Program-made: the position numbers and the translations under genes
Origin: Manihot esculenta
Taxonomy: Eukaryota > Streptophyta > Magnoliopsida > Malpighiales > Euphorbiaceae
Length of the DNA stretch: 64,000 nt
Assembly: GCF_001659605.2 (NCBI RefSeq)
Contig: NC_035166.2
Location: forward strand, 20,377,225-20,441,224
Reading direction: 5' to 3'
Shown: positions 24,601 to 36,434 of the stretch, piece after piece
How positions within the stretch are numbered: the first letter of the stretch is position 1
Layout of the letters: each line of letters starts with the position of its first letter
The notes under the pieces: model-generated
What the model was told of the DNA's origin: nothing
What the model saw: the letters and a program-made list of their open reading frames with translations, nothing else
Database searches by the model: none

Positions 24601-27470
24601 CATCAAGTTCAGATTCATGAAATGGGTCACTTGTTAATTGGCTGACAGTGGTAAAGAAAATGAGAGGCATTTGAATAATGGAATTCTCTTGCAATTAAGC
24701 CTTCATTATTTGGATTTGACAAACAATCAATCCAACAAAAGCCCTGCTGTTTTGAGATTAGTGAAAAATCATAGTGGGTCACACCAACCCAAATACCAAT
24801 TCTTTTTTTTCTTTCTTTCACATAACTCCAAGACCTAACTTCAGCAGCCTAATTACCTTATTTTGAGTTATTTGAAAAAAAAATATATTAATTTAACTTT
24901 TACATATTGAAAACATAAATAATTTTTAAAATTTTTCAATGAGCTTTTTAATTGCAATTGAAATAAACCTAATATTATTAACATATGAAAAGGACTCTCA
25001 ACTTGATAGTAGATGCTAATGCCATATGCTAATGCCATGTCCTTCTCTTCTCTTCTCTTGCAAATCAAGGAAAAGTAAAACCAAATAATGTGTCTGGGGT
25101 AGGTCAAGACTTTATTATATTTATTGATGACACGTGGTAGGAATAATTAGGTCAAAAATTATGAAACCAGACATACTTAGCGTAATGCCAAGGTGATATA
25201 AATCAAAGCCAAATCAATGAGCTCAACACCAAATGGGGATTTTGTTGATGCCAATTTTGCTAATTTCCCAGCCCGACCAGAATTGGTTTTCGAATGTGAT
25301 TTAGAGAGAGATCTAATCCTTGGCTTTTGCCTAACTAAGATGAGAATACACGAAAAATGACCAAATTGCTTTGGAATTACAGCCAACTACGAGAAAAAAA
25401 AATTTAGAAAATTGAGAAACTCAACAACTAGAAACTAATTTGTTCCGTGTTAAATTAAGTATGCTTCCATTCGATTGCACTTTCTAATATTCCAACCCAT
25501 ATCTTGAGCACATCGCCTATGCCTATCTTCAATTGAATTGCGCAATGAAATTTTACAAGAAATTGAAATCTGACACGCCTTGCTATGCTATGTAGGAAAT
25601 TCTTGGATTTGCTTATTTATTTCCCTAGCTCATCACACCTCTTATTATATTTTCTTTGTGTTGGATTTTTTTAATGACAAACTAAAGTTTTCATTTATCT
25701 TGTTTTATAGACTATTTCCTTTAAAAATTAACTTTATTAATCTATGACCAGATATTTTATTAATAAAATTATTCTAATTGTACGTTTAAATTTTTTTATA
25801 AAAAAAATAGTTTTATTTAAAAGGATTTGATTACATGTATTTGCTCCTACTGCTTTGCAATTTGACATTGCTTAATTTCTGAAGTCAACTTCAGTCCGAG
25901 GTCAACGCCAACCACAACCACGTAGGACCCATTTCTTTTTCTTTTTTAATTTAGCGATTAATTTCAGCTTACTATAGTCATTTGCATGACAAATAAAAAA
26001 ATAACGATAAATAAAAAAATTATTAATAAAGTAAATTATAAATCATTTGAAATAGTGTTGTTATAAATTTACTTATTTACTATAATATGGTCCAATCAGG
26101 AAAGTGGAAAATAAGTGAATAAAGTAATTAATGAAAATTACAAAGAGTAAAAAGAAATTTCTTTTACACGTAAAGTGGGAGGAATGAAGGAAATACATCA
26201 AAACAAGGGGGCAAGAAAATAAAAGACATTTTTTCCAGAGAGAGAGAGAGGGAAGTGCAATTGGGTGTAGTGGATTGGCAGAGCAGGACAGGGCAGGGCT
26301 TTGAGACAGAGAACAGCAATGATAAAAAGAGAATCCTATGACTTGGATCAGATCAAATAATTTAATAAAAACGAATCCTCAAACAGATTTAGTACAAGTA
26401 AAATGGTTGGTTGGTCCATGACCATCGTATCAATTCAAGTTTTTTTTTTTTCTTTTTTTTTTTAAATAAATAAATAATAATAATAAAGAAAGGAAAAGAA
26501 AAGAAAAGAAAAGAAAAGAAAATGTCCACTTGATGCAGAGACACCGATGGATGAAACGTGGCCACTGTGGCCTTTTCATTCCCAATTCGGGGAACCTTGG
26601 CAGCTTAAAACATGCGTTCTCTGTTTCTTCCCACCACCACTCTTCACGTGATCATTTCTTTCTTTTTCTTTTTTTTTTTTTATCGTAAAATATTTTTTAA
26701 ACAAAATAAAATAAAACAAGCCATGATGACTCCATGCTTCAAGACCCAAAAATTGTTGTAGAAACCAGTTTCAATTATTCTTAATGTTTTTTTCTTGCCA
26801 AATTTTTTAGTTTGAATAATTTAAAAATATATAAATTATCCCTTTTATCATCAATTAGGTTATTATTTATAACAAATGACTGAATCAAATAAAAATTTTG
26901 CATGCTTTCTATTTTTACTTTTCTATAAAAGATTATCATTTAAAATAATGAAACAATTAACACCATATTTTTATTTAATAATGCCAGTAGCTGATTAAGT
27001 AATAATTATTTTTTTAATAATTTTGAAGTATTATATAAAAATAAATTTTAATAAAGAGCTGGAATAAATTAAGACAGATGCCCACCACGTCCCAGTAGTG
27101 TAACTGTGTTTGTGAATGCGATCTAAACACTACCCACCTTTTCAGATTCACAATTATTTTTTTTTAATATTTAAATTTAAATTTAAATTTAAATTAACCT
27201 CTCTCATGGTGAGGGGTCAGGGGTCATGCTGCCAAAGCCGATTCAATTTCGCCAATAAAATACTTTAAAAAATTTTAAATAAAAAGCAAAGAGAGAAAGT
27301 GTTGTTGCTGGTGGAGCCGCGGAGGCGAGAGAGGTGGTCCTTTATTTTTCCTCTCTTTCTCTCTCTGTCCTTTTCAATTTTATTACAATTTTCTCTGCCT
27401 ATGGCTGGGCTGTTGCCCGGTACCCTAAACGACTTTTCTCTCTCTACATACTTTTCCTCCGTCTCTTTCC
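21640..27470. other. Mostly intergenic, no confident gene
   Basis: The part from 21,640 to 24,120 is only moderately AT-rich and may be transcribed (introns or a non-coding RNA), including a segment at 23,690-23,930 with protein-like composition and no recognisable family. The part from 24,460 to 27,290 is AT-rich with scattered microsatellites: (CT)n near 24,102-24,114, (GA)n at 26,237-26,250, and ATTTAA-type repeats at 27,168-27,196. Confidence 0.4.
26493..26522. repeat. (AAAAG)n microsatellite
   Basis: About six AAAAG units next to A/T-rich tracts. Confidence 0.85.
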
Positions 27471-27472
27471 TT

Positions 27473-27500
27473 TATAAAATATTTCTCCTCCTCTTATAAA
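27473..27500 (+). promoter_or_regulatory. TATA boxes of the 28.1-kb gene
   Basis: Two TATA-like sites lie close together: TATAAAA at 27,473-27,479 and TATAAA at 27,495-27,500. They sit just upstream of a pyrimidine-rich leader (TTTC/CTT repeats, 27,555-27,590), a common plant 5' UTR feature. A 5' UTR intron is plausible, with donor GT at 27,673 and acceptor AG ending at 28,116, placing the start codon shortly after the second leader exon begins. Confidence 0.55.
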
Positions 27501-28148
27501 ACCAAACGGGACCTTCCTGTCCCTCTTCTTCACTTGCTATCTTTCATCAGCCTCTCCATTCTTTCTTCTTTCTTTCTTCTTTCTTTCTGTTAATCATAAC
27601 AATAAATATATACAGAGAGCTTCACTTCACAAGTCCTCCTTTGGAGGAGAGCTGTACAGTTGAGCACCTACGGTATATTTCCTCTTTCCATGCCTGCTAT
27701 GTTCATCCTAAGCATGCTTATAATCATCTTATTTTTCAACCAAATAAAAAAAGATATTTACTTTCGGATGTTTTTGTCTCAGATCTAAGATGGTATCTAA
27801 ATTTGGGAACTTTCTTACAGATGTCGGTTTTCTGGTTCGTGAATTAAGCGAAAATGTAATGACTTTTTTTTAAAAAAAAGAAAAATTAAACGTGTTTGCT
27901 TTGAAAATTAATTGGGAATCAAGGGGTCAAATATGTGAAGTTGGCAAATCGTCTTCTTCGCTGTTTCCTGTGTCTTATTTTGGCTAATTTATTTAAGTCT
28001 TGTTTGACTCGATCTCCATGTTTAACAGTTCAGACACGAGTTAGATCTGTTGTAAATTATATAATCAACTCCATGGCTAAATTTTTTGTGCTGCTTCTGT
28101 CCAGACTTCTTTCCAGAGAAGATTTTAAGGGGAAAAAAAAGGAAAAAG

Positions 28149-29082
28149 ATGAATCAGTGTGCAATCCATCCAAGCGCTTTCTCTACCCTTGACGAGATCC
28201 GGAGTCCCGTGTCGGTTCCCATCTCGGAGCGGAGAGATCCGGTTGTTTGCCCCAAACCAAGACGACTTGGTCTGTTGAACGCCACCGTTAACGATCAGCC
28301 TGTCAGGTCTCTAAGATGGCAGCTCAGGTTACCCTTTCTTTTCTTTAATTTTCTTCTCAACAAATAATTTAAACCTATTTCCTTTTTGCTTATAAAGTTT
28401 ATTGGAATTTCAGCCACCAAGCTGAGCTTTGTGATTCAAAAGGAGGAACTGATTTCTTGGACATCATCCTGACAAAGGTGAGGATTTTTTTTCTCCCTTT
28501 TTTTTAAAAAAAAAAAAAGAGAAAATTGCTTTGGTTTCGTTTTTGCGCTGATGCTTGTAAATAATTTATTTTGATATATAATAAAATATTCTGCTAATAA
28601 ACAATCTGGGCGTGGCCGTTCCTGTGACAATGGCGATATTTCTCTTCTGTTCATCAACATGATTTCTAGGAGAAATACTATTTAACTTCTAGACGTGCAA
28701 AAGATCTGTCACTTTTTAGCTTTTGTTCAAGCAGCGTGATTAACTTCATATGGGTAAAAATTTGCAGGGTGTTTATGGTGTGGATCAATCCTGTACACAA
28801 ATAGCCTCGTCGCCGCCCTTTTTTTGCGGGTCGCCGCCGAGCAGAGTAGCTAACCCATTAATTCAAGACGCTCGATTTGGGGATGAGAAACTCTCCCCTA
28901 TATCACCACTCTTGCCCATGCCGACTCCGCCTCCGTCGGGTCTATCATCATCTCCGACTTCCTCTTCAAGGAAAGGAGGCTGCGTTCGATCAAATTTTGG
29001 AAACAAACCAGCGGTGAGGGTCGAGGGGTTTGATTGCCTCGACAGGGATCGCAGGAATTGCAGCATCCCTGCTTTGGCATAG
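28149..29082 (+). CDS. Plant-specific protein of unknown function (3 exons, 185 aa)
   Basis: Coding exons are 28149-28327, 28414-28477 and 28768-29082; donors (GTTACC, GTGAGG) and acceptors (TTTCAG, TTGCAG) are canonical and the phases join without a stop. The product begins MNQCAIHPSAFSTLDEI, then has conserved blocks VVCPKPRRLGLLN, SLRWQL, a short exon 2 block (AELCDSKGGTDFLDIILTK) and, in exon 3, FFCGSPPSRVANPLIQDARF. A Ser/Pro-rich spacer leads to a C-terminal block, NFGNKPAVRVEGFDC, ending NCSIPALA. This pattern matches, from memory, a small land-plant family including Arabidopsis At1g13390/At1g68490, which has no assigned biochemical role. I see no membrane segment, signal peptide or catalytic motif; the Pro/Ser-rich middle is probably disordered. 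The start is the first ATG of the conserved block, and an upstream in-frame ATG at 28,086 lies before the likely leader acceptor. Confidence 0.85.
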
Positions 29083-32000
29083 AGAGAAAACCCCATTTCA
29101 ATTATACAAAAAGTAAATATTTAAAAAGAGCTAAACAAACAATCGCGTCAAACAACTTCGGTAGTGAGAGGAATTTTGAAATTCTCATGAGGGAAAGTGA
29201 TTGCATCTTTTGCTAGTGTAAATATGTTTTCAAGGGTTCTTTTGTATGTAATGATGTATCTGTGCAAGTCGAATCAGTGGTTGTTAACAAGAATAATGGA
29301 GGGTTACTAGAATTTTGATTTTATGGGATTGGGTTGAACTAAGAGATCATTCTTTTTCCACTCAATCCTGCTTATGAATCTCAGGTGAGATGTGAAATTT
29401 TTTTTCTTTTTGTATCTTTTTTGTTCTGGGTCCTGGATCTCCAATGAGCGGCTTATGAAGGGAAATTTGTACAAAAATCAAGCCGGCGTTGAGTCTTTGA
29501 TGTACTAATTTATAATGTAAATATACTCTTCTTTTGTTCACCGGAATGATTCTGTTTACGTTGTCTGATCTGCTTTTGAATTGGAACCTGGAAAAGTGAA
29601 AATATTGTGCGATGATGCATTTGATATTCGCTTGTAAACCACGCTAGTGGGCAGAAAGAAAAGCAGAATTGGTTATCAGTAGCTTCTTGTCTGTATTCTG
29701 GATGTGATCAGTAGGTAGTAGCAGCACGATCTTTGCTTTGTCCATCAGCATCTATGGCATGAAAAAAGATGATCTTTTCTTTTTGTACATTAAAGATTTC
29801 TATGCGCTTTTTGCAACTGCTCTGCTGTAGTTATGTGTTTTGGGCATGGGAGTGGAGCATGATGCCTCTGATTAATGTGTCCATTTATCTCTATGAATGA
29901 AAATCTCAATCTCCATACCCACTTAGAAAAAAGGCTCAGATCCAAGAGATGGAAGCATAATATAAAAAGAAAAGAAAATGTTGAATCTGTTCTAGCGTGT
30001 GCATCTTTAATTACATTTATTTAAAATTTAAAATTTTTAAATAATAGAGCCGGAGTGGCGCCTGAGTGCGTGAGCCTCTTTAGCGACCGTCCACTGATAT
30101 TTGATTTGGGCGCTTCAAGTCCCAACGTCGGGAAAAATTAGTTATCTTCTAACCGTTGCTATCTTAGGAGAGCCTGAGAGGAGCGTCCTACTTTATTAAA
30201 GGCATCTGCCCCGTTAAATTGATATTTAACTTTAAATTCCAATCTTATTTTTATTTTTTTAGAACAATTTTATCTCTAGACTTGTTACAGTACATTTTCT
30301 CATTGTTAAAGAATTTAAAAATTTTTTTTTTTCAAAAAAATAAAGTCCTTTTTAAATATCTACATTAAAATAATAATTTGAATATTTGATTTATTAATTT
30401 TATAAATGAAGATATTTATCAAACATGCAGCAAGAATCCATGAATGGATAGGTGCATGACTCGGTTCAATTAAATATTTTTTTAAAAAAATATTATATAA
30501 AATTATTATATAAATTATGAAAAATACTTTTTATAAAATATGATTTTTTTATTAATTACAAGAATAAAAATTAAGCTATCATAAATTAAAATAAGATGTG
30601 ATAAAATATTGAACACGTAATAAAGTTGTGTGAACATAATAAATGAGGATGCTGTATGGAGGTAGATGCAGCTGCGTGTGAATAATTTAAAATATTGAAA
30701 AAATTATTATTTAATCTATATATATTATATGAAAATTTTGATTATTTAACTTTGCAATATTAAAAATATATTGAAAATTTTTTAAATTGTTTTAAAAAAT
30801 TATTAATTAGTTATTATATTAATTTTAATTATTAAATATTTAATATTTAATTTTTATAATTTAAAAAATTTATTAATTAATCTATTAACTTTTAAAAGGT
30901 CTATCCCATTAATTTTTTATATTTAAAATATTTAATAAATAAAAATTAATGAAGTGATTAAATTTTAAAATTTTATAAATATTTTAATATATTTTTAAAA
31001 AAAGAAAATTTAATTAATGAGATTCTATATAATACAAGAAAGAAATAAAAAATTTTCCTCAAATAATTAGATTGGATTTACATCAAATCAAGTTATAAAC
31101 ATAGATTATTTATCTCACTATAAATTGGTGGGTAAGTGTTCAGTTTCTAACTGAAATTCTAATTAATCAGAAATTCTAATTTACTGAAATTTTATCAATT
31201 TTAAAAAATATTAATTGATTTAAAATTAAAAAATCAATTTAATTGAAAATTAAAATATCTAATTGATTATAGATCATAATTAAATTAATTCAATTAATTC
31301 TATAAATAAAAAATAATAAATACAACTTATTTTAGTAAAATTAATAACAATTATAAATAAATATTTTATTAATAAATTAAAACTAAATATATTAATTATA
31401 GTTATTAAATTAAAAATAAATAAACCGATCATCGAAAATTAAAAATTAAAATTTTTATAAATTATTAATCGATGGAATATACTATTACCAAAATAATCTA
31501 GTTTCATATATAACCAATGTTAGGCTTTGTATTTATGTAGATAGGGTGGGCAAGAATTTCCCAAGCTGTAATTGAACACAAATATGAGTGGACCGTCTTC
31601 AACCATCAAAAAATTCACAGTTGGCCTGCCTCTTCATCCACAGCTAACCCTCAAGTCGGCAACCACTGGTGAAGATCCATATCCAAACTTTCTGTATGTG
31701 GATGTCCAATGACTATTATTTTATAAAAGAAATTTCTTCTCATTGAACTTCTCATTTAACTTCACACGTCATCCAAAAGCCCATATCTTCATTTCCCATG
31801 ACATGGCAACATGTAATTGGATTTTGAGGATCTCAGTTTTTAACCAACCTCTGCGTCTTCGTAACTGATAATTCATTGAACTAAGGCACATGGGAAACTG
31901 GTAAGGCAGCTAATTAATTGGTATACGTCAATGGCCTTTGTCCTCATTGTCTGCTACATGGGCATATGACCCTCGTCACCACTACCCATGCAGCTCCATT
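29083..32000. other. 3' flank of the unknown-family gene and AT-rich intergenic DNA
   Basis: 29,083-29,960 probably contains the 3' UTR and downstream flank of the three-exon gene. 30,230-31,520 is very AT-rich. Between them, 30,040-30,230 is a GC-richer island with tRNA-promoter-like spacing (see findings). No protein gene is supported. Confidence 0.5.
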
Positions 32001-32006
32001 TCCTTC

Positions 32007-32013
32007 TATAAAT
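32007..32013 (+). promoter_or_regulatory. TATA box of the small Trp-rich gene
   Basis: TATAAAT within CCTTCTATAAATGC, 75 bases before the ATG at 32,088. It argues that the earlier in-frame ATG at 31,938 lies upstream of transcription and is not the start. Confidence 0.55.
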
Positions 32014-32087
32014 GCTATCAAACTTTTCTTCAAAGCTCCCCTTACCCAACTCTTGCAAAACTAAAATACTCTCGTTTCAAGAAAATC

Positions 32088-32408
32088 ATGAAGAGGCAGA
32101 GAAATGTGGATGCTGAAAATACCAAAGCTACAAATAGGGCGGCAATGGCGAAGAAGATGAAGGCCAAGAGGGCAGTTGAGAAAGTGCAAGATAAGAATAT
32201 TGGCGGCGAGTGGACTCAGGGATTTGTGGAGAATTGTATAAATTGGGAGGAGTTGCCATGGTTAGGAGGGGTTGTGGATGAGCAAATGTCTTGGGGTTCC
32301 ATCTGGTTGCCCTTCTGGGACGTGCAGTATATGGGTGAGGCCTGTACTGAAATGTTTAGTGATGTTGTCTGGGATTATGATCTTTGGAACTTGAGGAGCA
32401 TCAACTAG
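32088..32408 (+). CDS. Small Trp-rich acidic protein, unrecognised (106 aa)
   Basis: Single-exon frame; the start MKRQRNVDAENTK is chosen because a TATA box lies between this ATG and an earlier in-frame one at 31,938. The N-terminal 45 residues are very basic (AAMAKKMKAKRAVEKVQDK) and could bind nucleic acid or serve as a nuclear signal. The remainder is acidic and Trp-rich, with WTQGFVENCINWEELPWLGG, SWGSIWLPFWDVQYMG and an end of VVWDYDLWNLRSIN. Such acidic aromatic tails resemble activation regions at the C-termini of AP2/ERF factors (for example WDxDxWN endings), but no AP2 domain is present. It could be a truncated or derived transcription-factor tail or a lineage-specific small protein. 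The intact frame and TATA support a real gene. Confidence 0.55.
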   Translation: MKRQRNVDAENTKATNRAAMAKKMKAKRAVEKVQDKNIGGEWTQGFVENCINWEELPWLGGVVDEQMSWGSIWLPFWDVQYMGEACTEMFSDVVWDYDLWNLRSIN

Positions 32409-33229
32409 TTTCAAAAGCTGTCGCCGAGAGATGGCAACTTTGATTTGTTTTAATTACCGACAGAATTTATTGATGATAGTTTAATGTTAAGGAATTTGCT
32501 TCTTAATTTTGTGTTCATGTGTTGGAATGGATTTGCTTAACCAAAGATCAATATAGCACCAAATTCACTGTAGAGATGAACTGTTGTTATTAGACCGTAA
32601 AGCAAAGCAAGTTTATTAAGAATTCAATTGTGAGAAAAATTTAGAAGATGAACGACAAATGGAATTTCAGAAGCAAAAGGCAATTCAATAATCACAAACG
32701 TCAGCGATATCTCAGCTCTTATTTAAATTAGTGTAATTACTGGTTGAAATTGATGTACAATATCTGAGCACTGTTCCTTTCGGATTGGTCAAGTGGGTAG
32801 TGCTCTGTTTTTGTCTGTAGTTGAGACTTTCTGGAACTCCTTGTATCAGCAAGTGAAGCCAAGCCCACACATGGCCCTCCCTCGCCGCCTTGACTCTTGT
32901 GATTGTCCTCGCGGCCTTAGCCCAAGCCACGATCACAATATTACTTCAATTTGTTCCGAGTCTAATTCTTGCTCATGATTTTTGTCCTTTCCTTTCTCGT
33001 TCTCAATGTCCCTTTCTTCATCGTCCTATTCAAATTCCAAGGACTGCACTCCTCTTGCTCAGGGAAAGAGACGATGATGGTGTTTTGTTTTTGTTCTTTG
33101 CATTTCAATTGTAAGATTAGAACACAGAAGACATGGCGCCTTATGTTACATAATGAAATTGCTTTGACCAGCTGTAGCTGCTGCTAACTTTAATGGAGAT
33201 GAGCCTCACTAATGCTTTGAGAAAAAACC
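32409..33229. other. Gap between small gene and retrotransposon stack
   Basis: Contains the 3' flank of the Trp-rich gene. 32,760-33,120 is GC-richer and has overlapping short frames on both strands, none with a recognisable domain. The A1 element begins at 33,230. Confidence 0.45.
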
Positions 33230-33683
33230 TGATGATCCGAGATCAAATAGAATAGGGTTTTACAAGGGTTTTGTATTACTGAATAAGGCCTAAGCTTTCT
33301 GAGGAGGGGACTCCTCTTTTATACATTGTCTTGCTCGCTGGTGACGTGTAAAGGTCTCTCCAGGATTGGACCACGCGTCTCTGCCATGCAGATTCGGAGG
33401 TACTAGGGTATCAGCCGCCTGCTCCATGCGTAACGGCTTCTGATTCTCCTCGTGCGTACGTTCGAGCGGATCTGCCAGGCTGTCTAGTGAATATTTTTCT
33501 GGATCCTGGGCTGGGCCGAGAGTTGGGCCGGACGCTAAGCCTGAGTGAAGAGGATGGGTCGAGCCCGGCCTTGAGGGTTGGATGAGCCAGGCTTGTTATG
33601 TACATCAGGTGTGTGGGCCTCTACGTCATGGGCTTTGGGCTGTGGTCAAGCCCCTGGCCCGGGAAGAAGGAATCCAGCGGTCA
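33230..33683 (-). repeat. 3' LTR of A1
   Basis: Plus-strand ends are TGATGATCCG and CCAGCGGTCA, so the LTR reads TGACCGCTGG...CGGATCATCA on its own strand. Just beyond 33,683 the minus strand has a polypurine-type GAAGGGGC, as expected upstream of a 3' LTR. A minus-strand TATA (TATAAAAG) is at 33,316-33,323. A2 has corresponding ends (TGATCGCTGG start, CCTCGGATCC near the end). Confidence 0.6.
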
Positions 33684-34208
33684 TCAATTGCCCCTTCACC
33701 TTCTCGGTGGTTATTGCTCCAACTGCCGAGGGGGTGAATACCAAGAACTTTTATGATCGCGTCTGTTCGGGTTCAGGTGCCTTAATAACATCCTTTCATC
33801 TTTCAGTCGTTGCGCAGTTTCTGAATTCTATTTGCTCTTTTCTCTTTCTGTCTTTTTTCTATTCTTCTTGTCCTCTTCCGCCTTTGCTTTTTTTGTCATC
33901 ATTATCTGGACATCTCCTTTCTTTCCTTTCCCGTGAATATCTTTTAAGAATCTGACATCACTGGCTTAGAGTCTAGTGTAGCTCTGCCTCGTGCTAAGTC
34001 CTCAGGCTCCGAGTATATATCAGTGCCAGCTTTTCTTCATTCTTGAGCCTTCTGTTGAAATGAGAAATTCTTGTTTTATCTGTGGCAGGTCCATTCGACG
34101 CCTTCTTCAAACAGATTGCCTTGTGCCCCAGAGGTTTGCTTTGATTTTGCTCTTATTATCTTAAGGGAGAACTGTTTCTGACTTGTCTCTGTTTTGAAAC
34201 TTTTTGCA

Positions 34209-34628
34209 GTTCCTGAAATAAAAATGGGTCAGTTCAAAATTCTTGAAAATTTGATGTTACCTCTAAGGCGTCTGGATGGTGCATTGAAGATCCTTCTGGT
34301 ATGGCAGTCGAAGGGTGGGACCATTCGGCAAGCTGCTGAAACTGCTTTACCCAGGTCGTCTGGTCGGCCTCCTCCTCTGCTTGTTGTCCGGGCTCCAAAG
34401 AAGTTCTGGGCTATTGAGGGGTTCGCTCTAACTTCACCTTTTTCCGCAGAGAAAAAGGGAATTTCCTCGATGCCCCTGTTGTCCTCTTTTGATATAAATG
34501 GGAGTGGCGCCGGCGCTCAGCTTGTTGTTCTTTTTGGTGTGAAGTACCAATATTATTATTCCCTTTGGTGTGAAGTACCAGTATTACGTGGGACTGAGAT
34601 CTGCTGCACTCAGTCAAGTCTCCAGTGA
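34209..34628 (+). pseudogene. A1 antisense ORF fragment (exon-2 equivalent)
   Basis: After an acceptor-like TTTTTGCAG the frame reads PEIKMGQFKILENL and later GGTIRQAAETALPRSSGRPP. This matches in layout the second exon of the A2 antisense ORF (SEVKMDGINFPKNF ... RSVTEIAAELAQTASFKK). The frame ends at 34,628 without the coiled-coil part. A 31-bp tandem duplication lies inside it. It is a decayed copy of the antisense accessory ORF of Tat-type elements. Confidence 0.5.
34533..34586 (+). repeat. 31-bp period tandem duplication
   Basis: The core TTTGGTGTGAAGTACCA appears at 34,533 and again at 34,564, followed by near-identical TATTA tracts. Confidence 0.85.
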
Positions 34629-34909
34629 TTTCTTCGAATGTGTACTTCGCGATCTCTTCGGAGCCATAGCCCGAAGACTTATGTTTTTCATGTGTGGTGC
34701 ACGGCCGGCATACAATATCTGAGCTTGTTCGAATGTACCGTGCATCACATTCGGGTAACCGAACGTTTGCCTAGGGGGACAGTGAGAAATGCTTATGGGA
34801 ATCAACTTGTTCAGTTCCCCTATAATAGCGGGACAGATCTTGGCCTTTTCTGAAAAACTCACATTTCGAGCTGCGAGAAGTCCTCCAAACTGAAGACTAG
34901 AATAGTAGG

Positions 34910-36421
34910 TGATAGGCGGTTGTCGAAGCCGTCAAAAATAAACCTATTAAACGATCAACAAATAAATTTGCAGATAGTGGCAATAGGGTCGAACCACAGG
35001 GAATTGACACTAAAGACCTTCCTAATAATGACCAAGGTAAAGTAAATAACAAGTAATTAAAAGAGGGGGGTTTTTGAGTTGATGATTAAAATTAAATAGC
35101 AAAAGAAAGCAGTAATTTAAAGATGAATAAATCAATAAGAGAAAGGCTTCTAGTTGAAGTATGAGTCTAATTCAGTTTGTTCAGAATTGGTCATTGATTA
35201 TTTGAAGACTCCTTTTTGATTTCAATAAATTAGTTTTGGTTGTGGAAGACGCTTCTCACAATCCAAATTCCTCCTTAGTTCTAGTTTGATTAGGAAACGT
35301 TCGCTAATCAAACACTAATCAACAAGTTGCCAAGGAACGTCCTTGGGGCATTATAGCATCGAACAACTGTTGATTGCATTAAGACTTAGAGAAACCCAAT
35401 TCTATCCTTGCCAACCGCGTGGTCAAGTTTAGATTATGCAACCTGATTGAATGTGTATTTGAACAATCCAAGCAATTACGGACCTAAACCATTCAAACAA
35501 TATTACTCAAGCAATTTAAAAGCAATGGGCCCTTATTGATTCTAAAAGCAAAGTAATACTTGTAGAAAAGATCAGATTGCATAAATATTGAAACAAATAA
35601 GAGTTCAACAATGGAGTATTAAACCTCCCAATTCATAACAAATCTGAATATTCTCAACTTCAACTAGAAAATAATGAATTTAGCCACTCATGGTAACTAA
35701 AATACACAAAAGAGATGAAAAGAACGAAAAGAAAGAACAGCTGAAGAGTTTCTGGCGAGGGAGAAGGTGCTGAGTTCCTTATCAGAAGATAGTGCCTTTG
35801 CTGGTTTTGAGACTACCCTTTTATAGCTGAAGAATTGTCTAGGGTTTTGAAATCCCTTTTTGATTTGATGTTGGACTCCTCTTTTGATGTTGAATTTGAT
35901 TGCAATTGGATTTCCTTGGATGAGAAGTTCTTTCGTGGCTCTTGGATAAGTGTTGGTAGTGATTGGATTGGATTTGGACTTCTGAAAATTCGGATTTCTG
36001 TTTGCTGTCCAATTTCCCGCTCTGCTGTAATTTTCTGCTATCAAAGTGATTTGCCCGGCGATTTGACCAGTTTCTTGGGCAAATCACTGGGCAAATCGCT
36101 TCTCTGTAAGTCAGTCCTCTATGCCTCTGCGAGTGATTTGGCCAGTGATTCTCGATTGTCTTGGTCAAATCGCTTGCCCATGTCACTGCTGTCTGTTGCC
36201 TCTGGGTATCTGTTTTAGCTTGATCTGGGCAGTGATTGGAGCAGATTTTTGGGCAAATCACTGGGCAAATCATCCTTTTGCAAATTTTCTGCACTTTTTC
36301 TCCCATTTTCCAGATTCTTCCTTTTCTGTAAAAACAAGATAAAAACCATAAATTAAGCTAGAAAATGTGTAAATAAGCAATAAAAGAGATAATAAAAATG
36401 TGGCTAAATTGTGCTTGATCA
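34910..36421 (-). repeat. 3' LTR of element B
   Basis: Begins TGATAGGCGG and ends TGCTTGATCA on the plus strand, 1512 bp. The only difference from the other LTR that I found by eye is A/G near 35,694. It contains a minus-strand TATA (TATAAAAGGG, 35,816-35,825) and several copies of the 12-bp GGGCAAATCACT unit, for example tandem pairs at 36,077-36,100 and 36,251-36,274. Confidence 0.95.
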
Positions 36422-36434
36422 AATACCCCCACAC
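36422..36434 (-). other. Polypurine tract of element B
   Basis: On the minus strand the bases immediately before the 3' LTR read GTGTGGGGGTATT. This is the purine-rich primer site for plus-strand DNA synthesis. The same sequence adjoins the LTR of element C. Confidence 0.8.

Noticed and set aside
31938..32087. Longer N-terminus for the Trp-rich protein from an earlier in-frame ATG
   Set aside because: A TATA box at 32,007 lies inside this stretch, so transcription probably starts after it.
32760..33120. Overlapping short frames in a GC-richer stretch
   Set aside because: Frames on both strands, no domain, no conserved start context; could be an untranslated or decayed segment.
35697..36342. 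Open frames of 73-155 codons on both strands, repeated exactly at 46,213-46,858
   Set aside because: They are duplicated because they lie in the two LTRs of element B. Reading phrases such as GKSLGKSL, ICPVICP and WANHWANH are just the 12-bp repeat in other frames.
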